64,000 nucleotides of DNA from Opisthocomus hoazin (lineage: Eukaryota; Chordata; Aves; Opisthocomiformes; Opisthocomidae). Both the position numbers and the translations under genes were made by a program. The stretch covers positions 11,369,001-11,433,000 of the forward strand of contig NC_134427.1 in assembly GCF_030867145.1 (NCBI RefSeq), given 5' to 3'. The number at the start of each line of letters is the position of its first letter. Within the stretch, counting starts at the first letter, position 1. Below are positions 1 to 13,800 of this stretch, one piece after another. The notes under the pieces were generated by a model that saw only the letters and a program-made list of their open reading frames with translations, was not told the DNA's origin and did not search any database.

Positions 1-694
1 TAAAGCACAGCCAGACTTATTTCTTGCATGACAGGGAAAGACTCAGTAGAGCCTGGGATCCTTTTATTCCGTGAGGAATTTGAATGGGATTGAGCTGTGT
101 ACATGTGAGCCTGTGTGTATGAGTGATGTAGTGGTTGCTGCGGGATGTTTGAACTGCCCAACAAATTATGATTTCATGGATTGATGTAATCTTCCTGTGA
201 ATCTCTCTCCTTTTACATGGATTGGGAACTGGAGCGTTTTAACGTTTGATTTTGGGTACTCCTGTTGGTATATGTGTGGTTCTCCCATGACAAGATTTCC
301 AGCTAGTGAGTGTTGCTCCCTGCATTGATTTCTAAACTGTGTGGACTGAAAGGGCACATTTGCTGGTGTAGTCTTTTTTTATAGGTTTTATAAACCACTT
401 GAGCCTATATCAGCCTTTTAATGTTTGACCTCTGTTTTGGAGCTCTCTGTAATGTGCTGGTTTAGATAAGGACTTAGGGATTTTTGTTTTTAAGCTTCTC
501 CAATAACTCAGCTAATTGGCTTCATGATGGCAGCTCCTCTTTTGTTGAAAAAAGATTTGATTTGAAATTAATCCTCCCCACAAGTGTTTGAAGTAAACAC
601 AAACTGGTGCCAAATACATATCTTTCACAGGAATGATTGTTAATTATGTACAGAGGTGCAGTCCTAGGTACTGTAGCAAAGACTTTAAACAAAA

Positions 695-700
695 AATAAA
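695..700 (+). terminator. AATAAA poly(A) signal, possible 3' end of an upstream gene
   Basis: A plus-strand AATAAA lies about 700 bases upstream of the GCNA CpG island. The first 700 bases contain no supported exon and could be the 3' UTR of a gene that starts before the window. In human the gene directly upstream of GCNA in the same orientation is OGT, so OGT is a candidate. That is inference from synteny only; nothing coding is visible. Confidence 0.3.
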
Positions 701-1189
701 GCTTTGGTTTGCCAGTTTGATTTGACCAGCGTTTCACGTTTTCTGCTGCCGTTCTTGTGTTGCTGTCAGAAAAGTATTCTGAACTGCTGGCCTTTCATCT
801 TCCTTTTGTGAATTATTTTTTAAATAATGCTATTTATTTCGGCTGAAATAATCCCAGGTAAGTGTAGATCTTGCATGTAGACCTTTGTTTCCACTAGTTT
901 AGACTAAACCCTCCCAAACATAAGAGCCTCACAGTGGCTTATTTCTTTTTGGCCTTGAAGGTCATGGCCCCCGTGTAAGTTAACGCTTCTATTTAGAACA
1001 AGCAACACTAGCTTTCCCCAGCCCCTAAATCCCCGAGGTGGGTGAGGGACTGCACTGTCGAAAGCGTGTCCACCTTGCTTACGGCGCTAGGGCTGTTGCT
1101 GGTGTGCAGCGGGTGAGTTTGCTGCTTGTGCTCGGCTGCAGCCTCTGGCTCCTGCGGCCTGGTGCCGTGGGGGACCCCTGCCTGAGGTG

Positions 1190-1800
1190 CTCTCGCACCT
1201 TCTCCTGTCAGCAGCAGCTGTCTGGTACCGCAGGGCGGCGAACGCTTCTTTTACAACCAGCGTCTCCCGAGAGCGGCGTCCGGCGCGCAGTCGGAGCCGG
1301 GCCCGCTTTTCCCGTCTGGCGGCCGGCCCCTCTCGCCCGTGTGCGCAGGCGCGGGGCGGCGCGCATGCGGCCTGGCCCGGTGCCCCGGAAGCGCTGCGGC
1401 GGGGCGCGGGCGGTTTGAAGCGGGATGGAGCGGGCAGCGGTGCGTCGGGGGCCGCCGTCCCCTTCTCCCCCCACACCGTCCCGTCCCTGGGCCCGGCGGG
1501 CCACTCACGCTCCCTTTCCTTTACAGCTCGAGGAGGCACGGGACGGGGCCCCGCCGCAGCAGAGGCGCCCGCAGGCCCGGGGCTGTGAGGGCCGCCCTGA
1601 CACCCCCCTCCACAGTCAGGGCCGGGAGCGGGCGGGGAGCGGGCCCGGGGGCCGTCCCGGCGGCGGGCCCTCAGGCTCGCGCAGTGGCGGCTCTTTCTGC
1701 GGTTTGGCTGCGGGCGGAGCGGCGGCAGGGAGCCGGGCCCGGCGGGGCGGCAGGTGAGGCGGCGCCCCGTGGGGCAGCAGCCCCGCGTCCTCTTTACTGA
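1190..1800. promoter_or_regulatory. CpG island, putative GCNA promoter
   Basis: The stretch is far richer in G+C and CpG than the AT-rich DNA on either side. It contains two NRF1-like motifs, TGCGCAGGCGCG near 1342 and GCGCATGCGG near 1361, each one step from the palindromic consensus. A strong acceptor (AG at 1525-1526) and a strong donor (GTGAGG at 1754) lie inside it, so it holds at least one exon. GCNA follows on the plus strand, so this is inferred to be its promoter and first exons. No TATA box is evident. Confidence 0.6.
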
Positions 1801-4800
1801 TCCTGTCTAAATATAACTTAGATTGCGCTTGTTTTATGATGATCGGTAGCTATTTGCATCTTTAAGAGTTGCAGTCTTTAAAGTTTGGGGGGCTTTAATG
1901 CAATTAAAATAAGCTGTCTTAACATTTTTAAGCAATTGTATAGTGTGGTTTTCAAGTTGTTAATGTTTGGGCTTTGTCAGAAAAAGAAACAATTTGGTAA
2001 GAGTATTATGGCTTGCCTCTCTACCTTTGCATGAGAATTGCAGTCCAAGTGGCAATGCATCCATTCTGTGTCTTAAAATAGCTTTATGAAAGCTATTGCA
2101 GTTTGCTAAATATTCGTGGCAAATGTTAAAGTGCACTTTCTACAAAAGCAGCTTGTTTCTCATTGTTGCAAGTTTTGAAGTTTCAAACTTCATACAATAT
2201 AGTGTTTTCTGCCTGATCATGTACTATGTGTAAGATGAGAAACTAGATTTCTATCGCTGCTGACTTCAGATACGAAATTTGATCTTAAACCAGTGTAATG
2301 TCCCAAGCCTGTGTCTCCAAATGTTTCAGTCTTTCAGATTTTGACAGCAATTGATTTCTACTTGAATATTGAACATATATGGTTGTTATAAATTTTAATA
2401 TGCAGGTTCTTTAAAATAGAAATATTAGGACTTGCATATTATTCTTGAGGTGTTCAGTGTTTTTTCAGTATATATTTAGTTCTTGGTGTTCACAGATATT
2501 TCAGACCAGTGGAGATGCAAATCTAGTTGCTGTTGACCTAATGTTCTTGGTACTATTTTGCATTTCATTTTTTGCAGCCATGCCCTGTACTTCTCTTCCA
2601 GCAGTGATGATGAATTTGAAATGTGTAAGTAATAGCACACGTTTATTTTCTGAAGGACTACAGAAAGGACACATTTTTGTCTGGTTATAGTGAAGTAGCT
2701 TTTACACACAATTTTCTTTCATTGCTCTTGCTGCAAAGTACATTTTCTCCTTGCAATTCAGTGTTGGTAGATATACGCCACGGCGAATGTTCTTGAATCT
2801 CGTATCTCAATCTTGGATGGTTTTTGCCTTGCATTAGTTTTTCTTGTTGCCTCAGTTTTGTCTTGTTCCCTGTCACTCACTTGCTTCTTTCTTAGTCTAC
2901 AGAGCATCTTCGGATAAATATTTTCTCTAAGCAGTTACTGTTCCAAACACATGTCCAAACTATTGAGAATTCCCTCTTAGGTGTCACGGCTTTTGCTGCG
3001 TGAGTCTTGACTAGTCAGAGAGATGTTTTTGGCTTTTCATAGTGACTCAAGGTTGCAAGAGTTCTATTTAGCTCATTCTTTAGATGGGCTAAGCATGGCT
3101 CTACCACATCTCAAGTGGGCTTCAGACTGGTAAGTAATTTAAAAATTTGTAAATCTTTTATGTTCCTCATTATGTATTCAATATTTGAACAGAAACAGTA
3201 AGAATAAGGCAACAAGTCACATCTGTTTATTTTGCCTTTTGCATATCACTCTTGTGTTAGTCCCGCTGCTTTTAAAGCAGATTTCTCAACACTTTAGAGT
3301 TTGTGCTGTGCTCCAGCTCAGTGCTGTGTGAATGATCTTAAGCATTGTCAAGCCTTATTACTTACGTCCAGTTAAATTAAAAAGCGCTGTGTATAGTTCC
3401 TGCAGCGCCTCTGGGCTTTTAAGTCTGATAAATATTTCAATACTGTCTATTCATTTGGTCATTGTTCCTTTTCTTACAATTTTTTAAACTTAAATATTTG
3501 ACAGTCTGCTCTCTTTTTCTACTCTTTTTTTTGTTTTTGTTTTGTTTTTCTTTTTTTTTGCCTCCTCCATCCAGAAGGCTGTGGAGGCCGAAGTCATGTG
3601 TCAGCTCTCACATGGAAGGTTGCTGAGAGTAACTAGCTGGGGCTTGGAGCAGAATATTTGCAAAGCTATAATATTGCCATACTATCACTATGGTGACAGT
3701 TGTAGGAAAGAGTGGAATGAAAATGTGTGCTAAGAGATGAGAAAGAGAATTGATTTATTAAGTAGCAAGTCATGTTGTTCTGTAAGCTTTCTCTTTCCTG
3801 TGACTAGCTGTATTAGTTTGGTGCTGCTTCATGGTCTAGGAACACTGTGGTTATGATCATCTCGGAAATCTGTCTGCTGGCCATTTGTGATTCAGTGAGC
3901 CACCTTGATGCGGTGGCTTGGAAGGCAGCAGATGCGGTGATTACTTCTTTTGTAATTGTTATAGTTTGGCTGTGGCCGGCAACAGAAGGGCCAGGTGGCT
4001 GCTCTGCTGCCCCTCCCCCCGCCGTGGTGCGGAGGAGAATAGAAAGAAATAGGCAAAAACTGGTGGGTCAGGATAAGGGCAGTTTAACAGAACAGCAAAC
4101 AAAGGGAAAAAACAGTAACAACAACGATACCGATAAGGAGAATACACAAAACAAAATAGCACGCAGAGAGCAACTCTCACCGACCGCTGCCACCGCCGCG
4201 CGCTCCTGAGCCGCGACTCCCTTCCTGCCGCCCAGCTTCCCCCAACCCGAACCAGGCATGACAGCACTGCACGTGGTATGGAATACCCTGCTCTGTTTGG
4301 CCAGGTTGGGTCAGCCCGTCCGGCTGTGTTCCCTCCTGGCTCCTGGTGAAAATTAACCCTGTCCTGGCCAAACCCAGGACAGTAATGAAGGTAGAGGTGA
4401 AGACTACTGGGTGCCAGAACTGAAAATAACTCATTGCTCCAAATACTTTTTGAGCTTCAAGGTCTTCAGTTCTTTTTTCCCCCCCAATTTGTGCTACTCT
4501 TCAAAGAGGACAACACTCAGTCCCATCCTATGCTCTATGACTTATACTGTGGTTTCAGGGTAGCATTTGCATGTAGCTCAGCTGCTCTTCCTGGTACCAC
4601 AATCTGCCAATCAGCCATAAAAGCTTTATTGAGCAAACCTATATTCTTGTTTTGGGCTTATGGCGTAGTACAATCCCACCGAAGTCATGCATGCAGCTTC
4701 AGATTGTGAAAACAAATGTTCCTTAACTGCTGTTTTGGCCCATTATGTTCTGAAGAAGGGACAGTGGTTTCTTTTTTCCTTAGCCTGTTTTATGCCTTAA

Positions 4801-7800
4801 TGAAATTCATTCCACTTCAACTTTCTTGAATCTCTCATCATGATGGTGTGTGAAATTTTGATGGCACTTCTGATAATCTCTCAAGAGTCACTACTTCAAG
4901 TATGTGCAGTACCGTTGCCTGAACCACCTTTTTGTGTTTAGCAGTCACCACAATATTCTTGGAGTGACTAAAATGCAGTTATTTGAGAAGTAGTACTGAG
5001 TAACTGTTCTGCAGTGGGGTATTATTGTTACCATTTTGTTTGAACATTTTTTTGGAGTCACTTAGTGGAATAAGCATATGGACATCTCTTTGCAGTAGGA
5101 AAACTACTACCTGCAGTCATTGAAATGCTTGGAGAAAATATTGATAAACCCATTCAATTCCACCCCCAGTGATCCGCATATGTGAGGAGGCTATACTGGA
5201 TACTGCAAGATACATCACAGCACTTCTTATCTGGCTTTGTGCTGAGCAAGAATTGAATAATGAAGGAAATGCTAGACAGCTGCTGTAAGCTTTGAGGAAT
5301 TGAGAGCTGGAAATATGTATAACGGATTCTTATGTTTGGGAGCGGGTTAAGACTTTAGTCTTAATTTTTACGAGTTGCAAACTATTCTTTAAAAAAAATG
5401 CGTAACAAAAGAAACAGAACCTTATGCTTAATTTATCTTGTATTGTTTATTTTAGCTAGGGTGAAACCTCCCAAGTCTGTTTCTGAAAAGGCAGATGCAA
5501 GGTGGGTGCTGTAATTAATGGCTTTTCAATGTTTATATATTAGTTTTCGGTATTGCATCTACTATTCAGCATACAGAAAAATAATTAAAAGTTTTAGTGA
5601 TTCAGGCAGATACGTGTATAGGAGTGAGTGCAGATAGAAGAACTGTTATGTGTTCAATGTGTATGCTCGGGTCAGATGTAAAATGGGATGTTTGGAGGTG
5701 TACATGCTCTGTTGCTGTTCCTATTAGTGGTCGTAGCTGGTAACATTTGCTGTGAGCAACTGGTAATGTTACATTGGGCTTTTTTAGTAAGACAAACTTA
5801 CTCTTCTATTTTCCTGCTTATGCCTACCTTTTTTCACATTATTTGCTTGTTTTACAGTTTGAAAGACTTAACTGATGACTCAGATGATTTCTTCTTGGAC
5901 TCTAAAGTGAGAAAGAGCACAACAAAGAATGGTAAGTAATCGTCCAACAGCAAATATGAAGCAGGAATTTTAATGGGTGGAAAGATAGCATTCATTACTG
6001 AGCTCATACATTTCTGAGAGAGCTTGTTAAACATAAGATCACTTTGCCTCTTTCTTGAGGGTAACAGTGGAGAGGCTTTTCTGTTTCCTCTGGGGGTAAC
6101 AGAGGAAAGCATAGTCATACTGTTCTGACAGGTGTACATTTTGAAGCATTGCTGTAGGTCTGCAGATACTGTGGACTATCTGCTGGTATTTGAGTCTGTG
6201 AAAAGAGTAGCAACTCATGGTTGATTAGACTGAGCTGCAAATATGGGATGGATCACTGTGGAGAGAGGACTTAGGATATGCAAAACAGCATTCCTGTGGC
6301 TGTACCAGCTACTTCTGTGACCAAAAGGCACTGAGTAAAGAGAGAAGGTAACTGTTTTTAAGCTAGATACCTTTAATTTGATGCAGATGTTGGCAGTTAG
6401 GTGAGTCTTGCCTATGGGTGCTGTAGAGCCACAGATAAGGTCCTTTAATTTGGAGCTTCTTTAGCCAAGGTCCTATGTGTAATCCTGTTAACACTGGCTA
6501 CAAGACACTCTGGCAAACCATGACTTGAGTGCTTGTCCGAGCAGAGGATCCCTGTTTACCCCCAGGGGATGGAAAGTGCCTTGGTTTACTAACATTCAGA
6601 GCCTGACTACAGCTGTCTGGTGCACTTCTCCTCGATGTGAGCAAACTGGACTTTTCTAGAAAGAGTGAACAGGGCTCTGGAATTCTTGACACAGCCACTA
6701 GGCCAGCGATCAGATGATAGAGTTCTAGTAGATGAGAGATAACAGTGATCTCATGTGAACCTGGAGAAGCTCTGATCCCTGATCAAGAAGGGTGCAGCTG
6801 ATGTGAATGTCAACCCTGAAACATATATGCCAGCTGCAGACTGTAAAAAGCTAATGGAATGGTTTCTGGAGAAGAAGCAAAGTGGACCAGAATCATCATT
6901 AAAACAATTCCACCAATAGATCTGATGTGATCCCTTGATCTTGACAGGTCAAATCTGAAATGTCAGAAGCCTTGTTTGTTGGCAAGTGTGCACTTTGTGC
7001 TGTAGGCTGTGGTCCGATCAACTAAGGCTGAGCATTTTTTAAGTCGCCCTTCACTTGGTGGTTTTATACAACTTAATATAAAATGTTCAACCTTACTTTT
7101 GCATGCACGTAGCTTTTATTAGTGGGCATGAACATTATGGCAGTGCTAGCTACCTATTCAGGATTGTTAGCCCTGATGGCTGATGTATACATACATGGGG
7201 TTTACGCTACTTTTTTTTTTTATGTATCTTTCAACGACTTTCCATTTAGGATGACAGTAAATGAGCAGGGTGTAATAAAGAAAAACAAAGAAATCGTTCT
7301 ATTCTTGTGTTTTCCTGTCTTTCAAGGGATTTTTTTGTGTTAAAACAAAGGCAAGTCTCCTAAATGAAATTACCAAAACTTTAAGCTGTTTCTTTTGAAT
7401 TGCAGCACAGAAGGATCTTCAGACCCCAAAGAAGTTGATCACTTCTGGAAAGAAAAGCACTTGCTGCCAAGAATTGCAGTATCTAGAGGCTTCAAGTGAC
7501 ACTGAAGATTCTGTCTTTGTAGAAAGTTCATGGCATGACTACCAAAAAGGGGGAGTGAAAGACTTGAGAGAGAGTCAGAGGTGCATAAAACTCCCACTTC
7601 CACAAAATCTGAAAGAGTCCATTTCCAGAGGCAGTCCAGGCTTGCTTGTTAGAAGGGAAGAAAGAAGCTGTGAAAAGAGTACAGAAAATGAAGTGCCAAC
7701 TGTGACACTACAACAGAATACAGAGGTAGAATCAGATACTTCAGATGATGAATTTGAATCATTAATAGAACGGATAAGGAAACAAAGTATGCCCCGAAAA

Positions 7801-10800
7801 CCGATCTTAAGCACAAGTAAAACTGTCTACCAGCCAAGCACAGTAGGTGAGCAATTGTTCTCAGCTAGCTTGCAAACTACCTATTGGCAGCAATGGTAGT
7901 GCTAATTGCCTAATTCTTTTCATTTGTGTGGCATATGCTTTGGAAGTGCAACCCAGCATCCTGCAGTAGAATTTGATGCAATCGGAGATTATTCCTCTGA
8001 GCATTCTGAAAAGTGATTCAGCTAAGTCTTGTGGTATCAAGATTGGAGTTTATCGCTATTACCTGTTGTTATAATTCCTGTAATTGTAGGCATTTTTAGT
8101 TTTTTAAAACTAAAAAGTTTTTTAAAATTTGTTCTGAAAACAAATCTAACTGGTGGTTTTGAATGATGTTAACTATTTTTTTTAATGTATGGTGGCACTT
8201 AATGTGAAGCTGTCATTTTGGTGAGACTGAAATTTTGAGCTGTTTAGATGCTGTTAATTTAGTATTTGGATTTATAATTGACTTTATAAACTATATTTTA
8301 AATAAAATAATGAGAATTTCCTAAATCAGTAGCTCCTTCTGTCCTTTGACTAAATGAAGTGAGCTCCAACTGAAGATTGCGAAGGGGGAAAAGGGCTATT
8401 ACTGAGTAAGAGCAGATGAAAACAAAACTCTTTCTAGATATGTATACACAGGCTGTCTTCCTCACGAACAAGGACTAGTTCAAGGAAAGGAGACCTGTGG
8501 AAGAGGATGGCTGACAGACAGCATGGAAATATGCCCTGAGAAAGAGTAAATTTTTTTAACTGAAATGTGTCAATGTAGTCTAGAAACATATTCTAGAAGT
8601 GAGCTGGCAGCTGCATTGGCTTCACTGTATATGGTTGAATAGTGAAAGGAGACAAGTGGCCCAAACAGGGGAACAGTTATAGAAAAGCCAGTAGAGAAAA
8701 TGTCTATACTGAAACTACAGACCTTGAAGCAGTGCTTGATTTCTGGTGTGAGGGTCAGTCATTTTAGCAATCTGTCCAGACACAGGTTGGGGAAATAGGC
8801 AGCTATCTGATCAGAGCTTGCCTGTGAAACAAATGACATGACTTATGGTACACAACAGAAGGTTAGAACGATTTTTTTTTTTTTTTTTTTTTTTTTGAAT
8901 GGTGCCTCTGCATTACTGCTCCCAGTGTGCAGATGATATATTTTGAATTGGGGAAATGTCACAGAAATGCCTGACTTGAGGTCACAAATGCTTTTCCCTC
9001 CACTTCTTCCTAGCTGAATGTTTGAAAATTGGGAGTCTGCTGCTCCTCCATTGAAGGGTAATTTTTTTAGTATATAACAGCAAGTTACCTTTCCATCACT
9101 TGTAAAAGCCTTTGCATTCAAGTATGTACAGTATGAGTGTACATGCTGAGGTGGGATATTTTACTTTTTTCATTCTTGTCTGTTACCTGGTTGCTGATAT
9201 CTGTGCTCCCGATGTCTCTGCTCCCGATTACTTGACAGTGTGTAATCCTGTGACTCTTTCTGATGAACTAAAAGACGTCAAGCCACCTTGTGAAGATGCC
9301 CAGCTCTTGAAAGGGGAGGAAGTCAAGACAGCAAGGCCAAACTCAATTTCACTTCAAGAAACACCTTCCAGGATAATGGCTTTTGCAAATTCTAGGGAGG
9401 AATTGGTCAGTTGCTCACAATCAGCAAAGACAGAGAAAAGGTAAGTGTTTCTCCATCTTTACTATGTTCTAGGGTCATTATGGATGGACAAAGAGAAGCT
9501 AAGCATTTTGCCTACGATGATGATCTGATTTTTCTGGTACCTAGAAACTTCTGCTACCAATTCACCAGTCGTTAATGGTTAAGTAGCTGGAAGTCAAAGC
9601 TTTCAGTCTTGAGTATGACAGGGAGAATATAAGATAATCTCTGCTTAGAGGAATTGATGACAAATAAATCTGACAAATGTCAAATCTTCTTTGTAAATGT
9701 TAGCGCTCAAGCTATTCCTTGTCTCGGCGCAGCGTACTTCTAACATGTGTTGGCCCTATAGATTCTATGTATGCAGCTGCCTGCCTCTGAAAATATATCA
9801 AATCTGATGCTATTAATAATTCATGCCGTTTAACAAGCTTGTATCCTTATAGCTTGCAGAATTCCTGTTTCTTTTTTCCATATGTGGATGCAGCTTAAGT
9901 TTTTCAGAAGACTGTCTTTTTCATTTCTAATAGCTGCTTTTATTCTGCCTTTTAGCCATGTGATGTTTTCTTTAGTAATTTTATAATTGTGTGTACCAAT
10001 ACAAGATCTTTAAATGATGTCTTCAAAGCTGATGCTTTGTCAGAATGCTGCAGTATTGGAGTTAGTCGTCCTAGTGGAATACCTGCTTCCCCTGAATGAA
10101 TTCCTGAGGATTCCCAGAACATCTTTGGCTATGTTCTTGAAAATATACTTTTATTGTGGGTGATCATATTAGGGCTGTTCATATATTGATGAAGTTTTAG
10201 TATAGTTGTGGATCGCTGCGTCACAAAGGTCTGAGCCACCCTTTTGTCCTACTTGGGAGTCCTTATAATCTGGTTTTGTGAATTAATGAAGCAACTGCAG
10301 AACTAGTGCAACTAGTGCTCTGCCCCTTCATGCCCCTGAAGGAGGAAGAAGACAGCATAAGCATGCGTTCCTCAACTGGCCTTGTGAGGGCTAGCTAGTA
10401 AAAAGAGTCATGAGGGATTTTTGCCAGTGGCAACACGCCAGAGATCTTTACTGGCTATCAGGTGGCTGCTGTTTTTCAGTGTGATATCTCCGTACTTCAG
10501 TAAACTGTTTTATGGCTTTTCTTGCAGGCTCAGGATGTGCTCAGTGCCTGGCTGTTTCTTGCAAGATCTCTCAAATCCGGTTTCCCACTATGTGAAGTAT
10601 TTCAAGAAAAATAAAGAGGAGCTGGCACAGAAGCTCTACTATCTGTATAATAGTACCATCTTTGAGCAGAAGGTTGGCTTAAAAACAAAAACTACAGTTC
10701 TAAAATGCTATTTAATACATTCCTCCTCACTTTGTGATTGCTCTTTTTGCTCTTCATTTAGTAGACGTTAAGCTTTATAGCAATGGCTTGTGTTTGAATT

Positions 10801-13800
10801 AGTTCAAGCAATTTCTTTGAAAGGGGTTTACCACCACTGTGATGCAGCGGTTTTCCGCTTGGCTTGCTTTCCTATCTTTAGTGATGTACCATCCTTAAGT
10901 GAGCAGCCTCTATGGTGTCCAAGAGTCGTTAATGAGAGAAACTGCTATGAGGGGCCTTGAACCAGTTGCGTCTTTGAAGAGATGACTGATATTTCTCTTC
11001 GTATATTTTCTAGTACTTGCATTGCATCTACTCAGCAGCCCGGGAATGTTTCTGTTGCTGCCTCTGTGGTAGTACACCCCAGCAAAGGCAGCTATGGCTT
11101 TCTGCTGCTGAAGCTCAAGGTTGCCTGTCACTGTTGCTCGTTCAGCTTTTACTGAAGTAACATGTACTAGTGAACTCTTCAGCATTACCACAGCCTAATA
11201 GCTAGCTGTAGAACAACTTTCTTGCCTACAGCTGACAAAAGGCAAGTGGTGGGAGCATATGTTGGGGAGCAGGGAGCTGATGGATAAAAGCACTTCACTT
11301 TGTTGTTAGGGTCTGTTGCCTCATGCTTAGTCGTGCTACATGCAGTCTTCATCCATTCCTATTGCATGTTCCTATCTGCCAATTTGAATAACAGCTTTGG
11401 GTGAACCTATAGCTGTAAGATGTGCTTCACATTGAAGGTTCAACTTCAGACAGCTGCTGTCTTGACAGTTACATCTTGTGGGATACTGGAGAGCCTCCTC
11501 TGGTGAGAAACCTCCTTGAAAGGAAGGACACTGCCCTCAGTAATTCCAATAGAATTGCTTCAGGAAGGAAAATGTTTCTGTGCAGCTGAGAAAATAGTGT
11601 TGAGCTGACGAAGGACAGGCTGAGGTCATGATTTCACATAAAGCTCAGTTGAACAGACTCACTATTGCTGAAAGCAAAATACCTTGTTCCCCAGTGCTTC
11701 AGCTCTGTACCTGTGCTGGCACTTACTGCTGTTGGGCTATTTACTTAGGCTCATTAACTAATTTACATGGCAGAAAACAGTTAGTAAAACACCAGAGCTA
11801 ACCGAGTTAGGTATGATGAGGGCTTCTAAAATCAGGAGCAGCATGGAGCACAAGCAAGGGGTGATTATTCACCCTCTTGCAGTGTGAAGGTGCATCAAAT
11901 TAAAATGGCAAGTTGCAGGTTCAGAACAACCAAAGCAGATGGTACTTGACCTCTAAATTAACCTGTAGAAATTCTGATCTTAGGCTATTGTGGATGCTAA
12001 CAATGCATATGTGTTCTTAAACATACAAACATACTTTCCCCAAAACACCAGAAAATAACTTTAAGGGCTGTTTAATGCAAAGGAACCTCCTGTGGCTTAG
12101 TGAGGTGTTGTCTTGCAGATGAATAGCAGTTGAGAAGAATATTTTTTTTGAAGAGGAAATTCTGTTTTATGCCTGACCTGCCCTTGTATTTCCTCTTAAG
12201 CAGCATGTGTTAGCCACTGTTGGAGGCAGAGTAGAGGAACTAACGTGCTTTTTGTCTCATCTTGCATTGTGAAACTCCCAGTGTTGGTTACAGAAAAACT
12301 GATGATGGGAATAAGAAGCCACAGAGGGTGGGTTTGCATCTTAAGTGACAACAGCGTTAAGAGCACTAACATCCTTTACTGGCTTCGCAGTAAATAGAAG
12401 GGGAAGTCAGAGGAATAGAGGTGGGAGAGGGCAGATTACATGTACTGTTTTGTTTTTCAGTTACCAGAGAAAATGGTGATAGTCTGGAATAAGAAAATGA
12501 GAAAAACAGCAGGATATTGTGTAACTGGGCAGACAGAAGGTCCTGAAGCAAAGCGTTATGCTCGCATAGAACTTTCTGAGAAAGTCTGTGACTCTGCAGG
12601 TAGGTAAAAGATATGTCGATTCTTCTTTGTGAAAGTGAGTTCTAGAGATAAAAATGTGAAATGAGGCCTAAGAGTTCTGGAACTGGACTCAGCTTTGAAA
12701 TTTCGTATTAGCTTGAATAAATAAATACATTAATGGCAGTACTTATTGTCACAACCCATCTAAGGCTAGGCAAATTTACAAAATGTGAGAACAGAGATGT
12801 ACTCATGCTAACTGCAGTATTTTGTTTATATTTCTTATTCATTTGAAGACCTGTAGCTTACTTTAATTCTGCATATACTCTAGTGACAATCTAAAATCTG
12901 ACTACTGTCATAGCTAGCCACCTTGTTGATAGTATGTAAAGCTGGAATAAAGACAAGTCAGTACCAAATTAAGTTCTGTTATGTGGTGGGCACTGTAACT
13001 GTTATTTTTCCTCATCCACTCCCAATTTGGGGAAATGAATGTTGCAGTTACCGTAGGAGAAGCAGTTCTGTAATTAATAGAGTATTTTGAAGTAAGCTTA
13101 ATAAATTCAATTTGAAAGATACAACAGAGTACCCTGGGAATCTGCTTTTGAGTGCTGATTGGTTTTTAAAAAGCACAGGAGCAGGCAGTCCCATAGTGTC
13201 GTAAGTCAAGCCAGTGGAACAGAAGGCCAGCTTGGCTGAACAAGGAACTTCTCATGGAGCTCAAGAGGAAAAAGAAATTGTATGATCTCTGGAAGTGAGG
13301 TCAGGCTTCAAAGGAAGATTACAGAGTTGTGGTTCATATATGCAGGGAGAAGACACAAAAGGCTAAAGCTCAGTCGGAGTTGAAACTGGCCATTGTTGTG
13401 TTGGATAACAGGAAGGGCTTTTTTAAGTATGTTGATAGCAGGAGGAGGTGTAAAGAAAACATCAGACAGATGCTTGTTGAAGATGGTCATCTAATAGGGA
13501 TGAAGAAAAAGCAGAGGCATTCAATGTTATCTTTTGCCTCAGTCTTTAATGAAATTGACAGACCTTGGGCTGTGCAGTCTCCTGAGTTGGAGGACCACGA
13601 GTGTGGGAATAGTGACTTTTCATTTGTGGACACTGAAATTGTCAGGGATCAGAGGTATCAGCTAAATGCTCACACGTCAGTGGGGCCTGATGGGATTCAC
13701 CCCAGAGTACTGAAGGATCTAGCGGATGTTTTGGCAGGACCCCTCTTGATCATCTACCAAAGGTTTTAGGAGTCCGGGGAAATCCCTGCTGACTGGAAGC

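Noticed and set aside
1038-1800. Several overlapping open frames on both strands in the CpG island
   Set aside because: They are long because stop codons are rare at this base composition. Only the frame that joins the GCNA exon at 2578 in phase was kept, and only as tentative.
6720-6960. A stretch that reads somewhat like a protein ([17 protein letters not shown])
   Set aside because: It could be a scrap of a retrocopy, but I could not match it to any family, and no splice sites or neighbouring exons support it.
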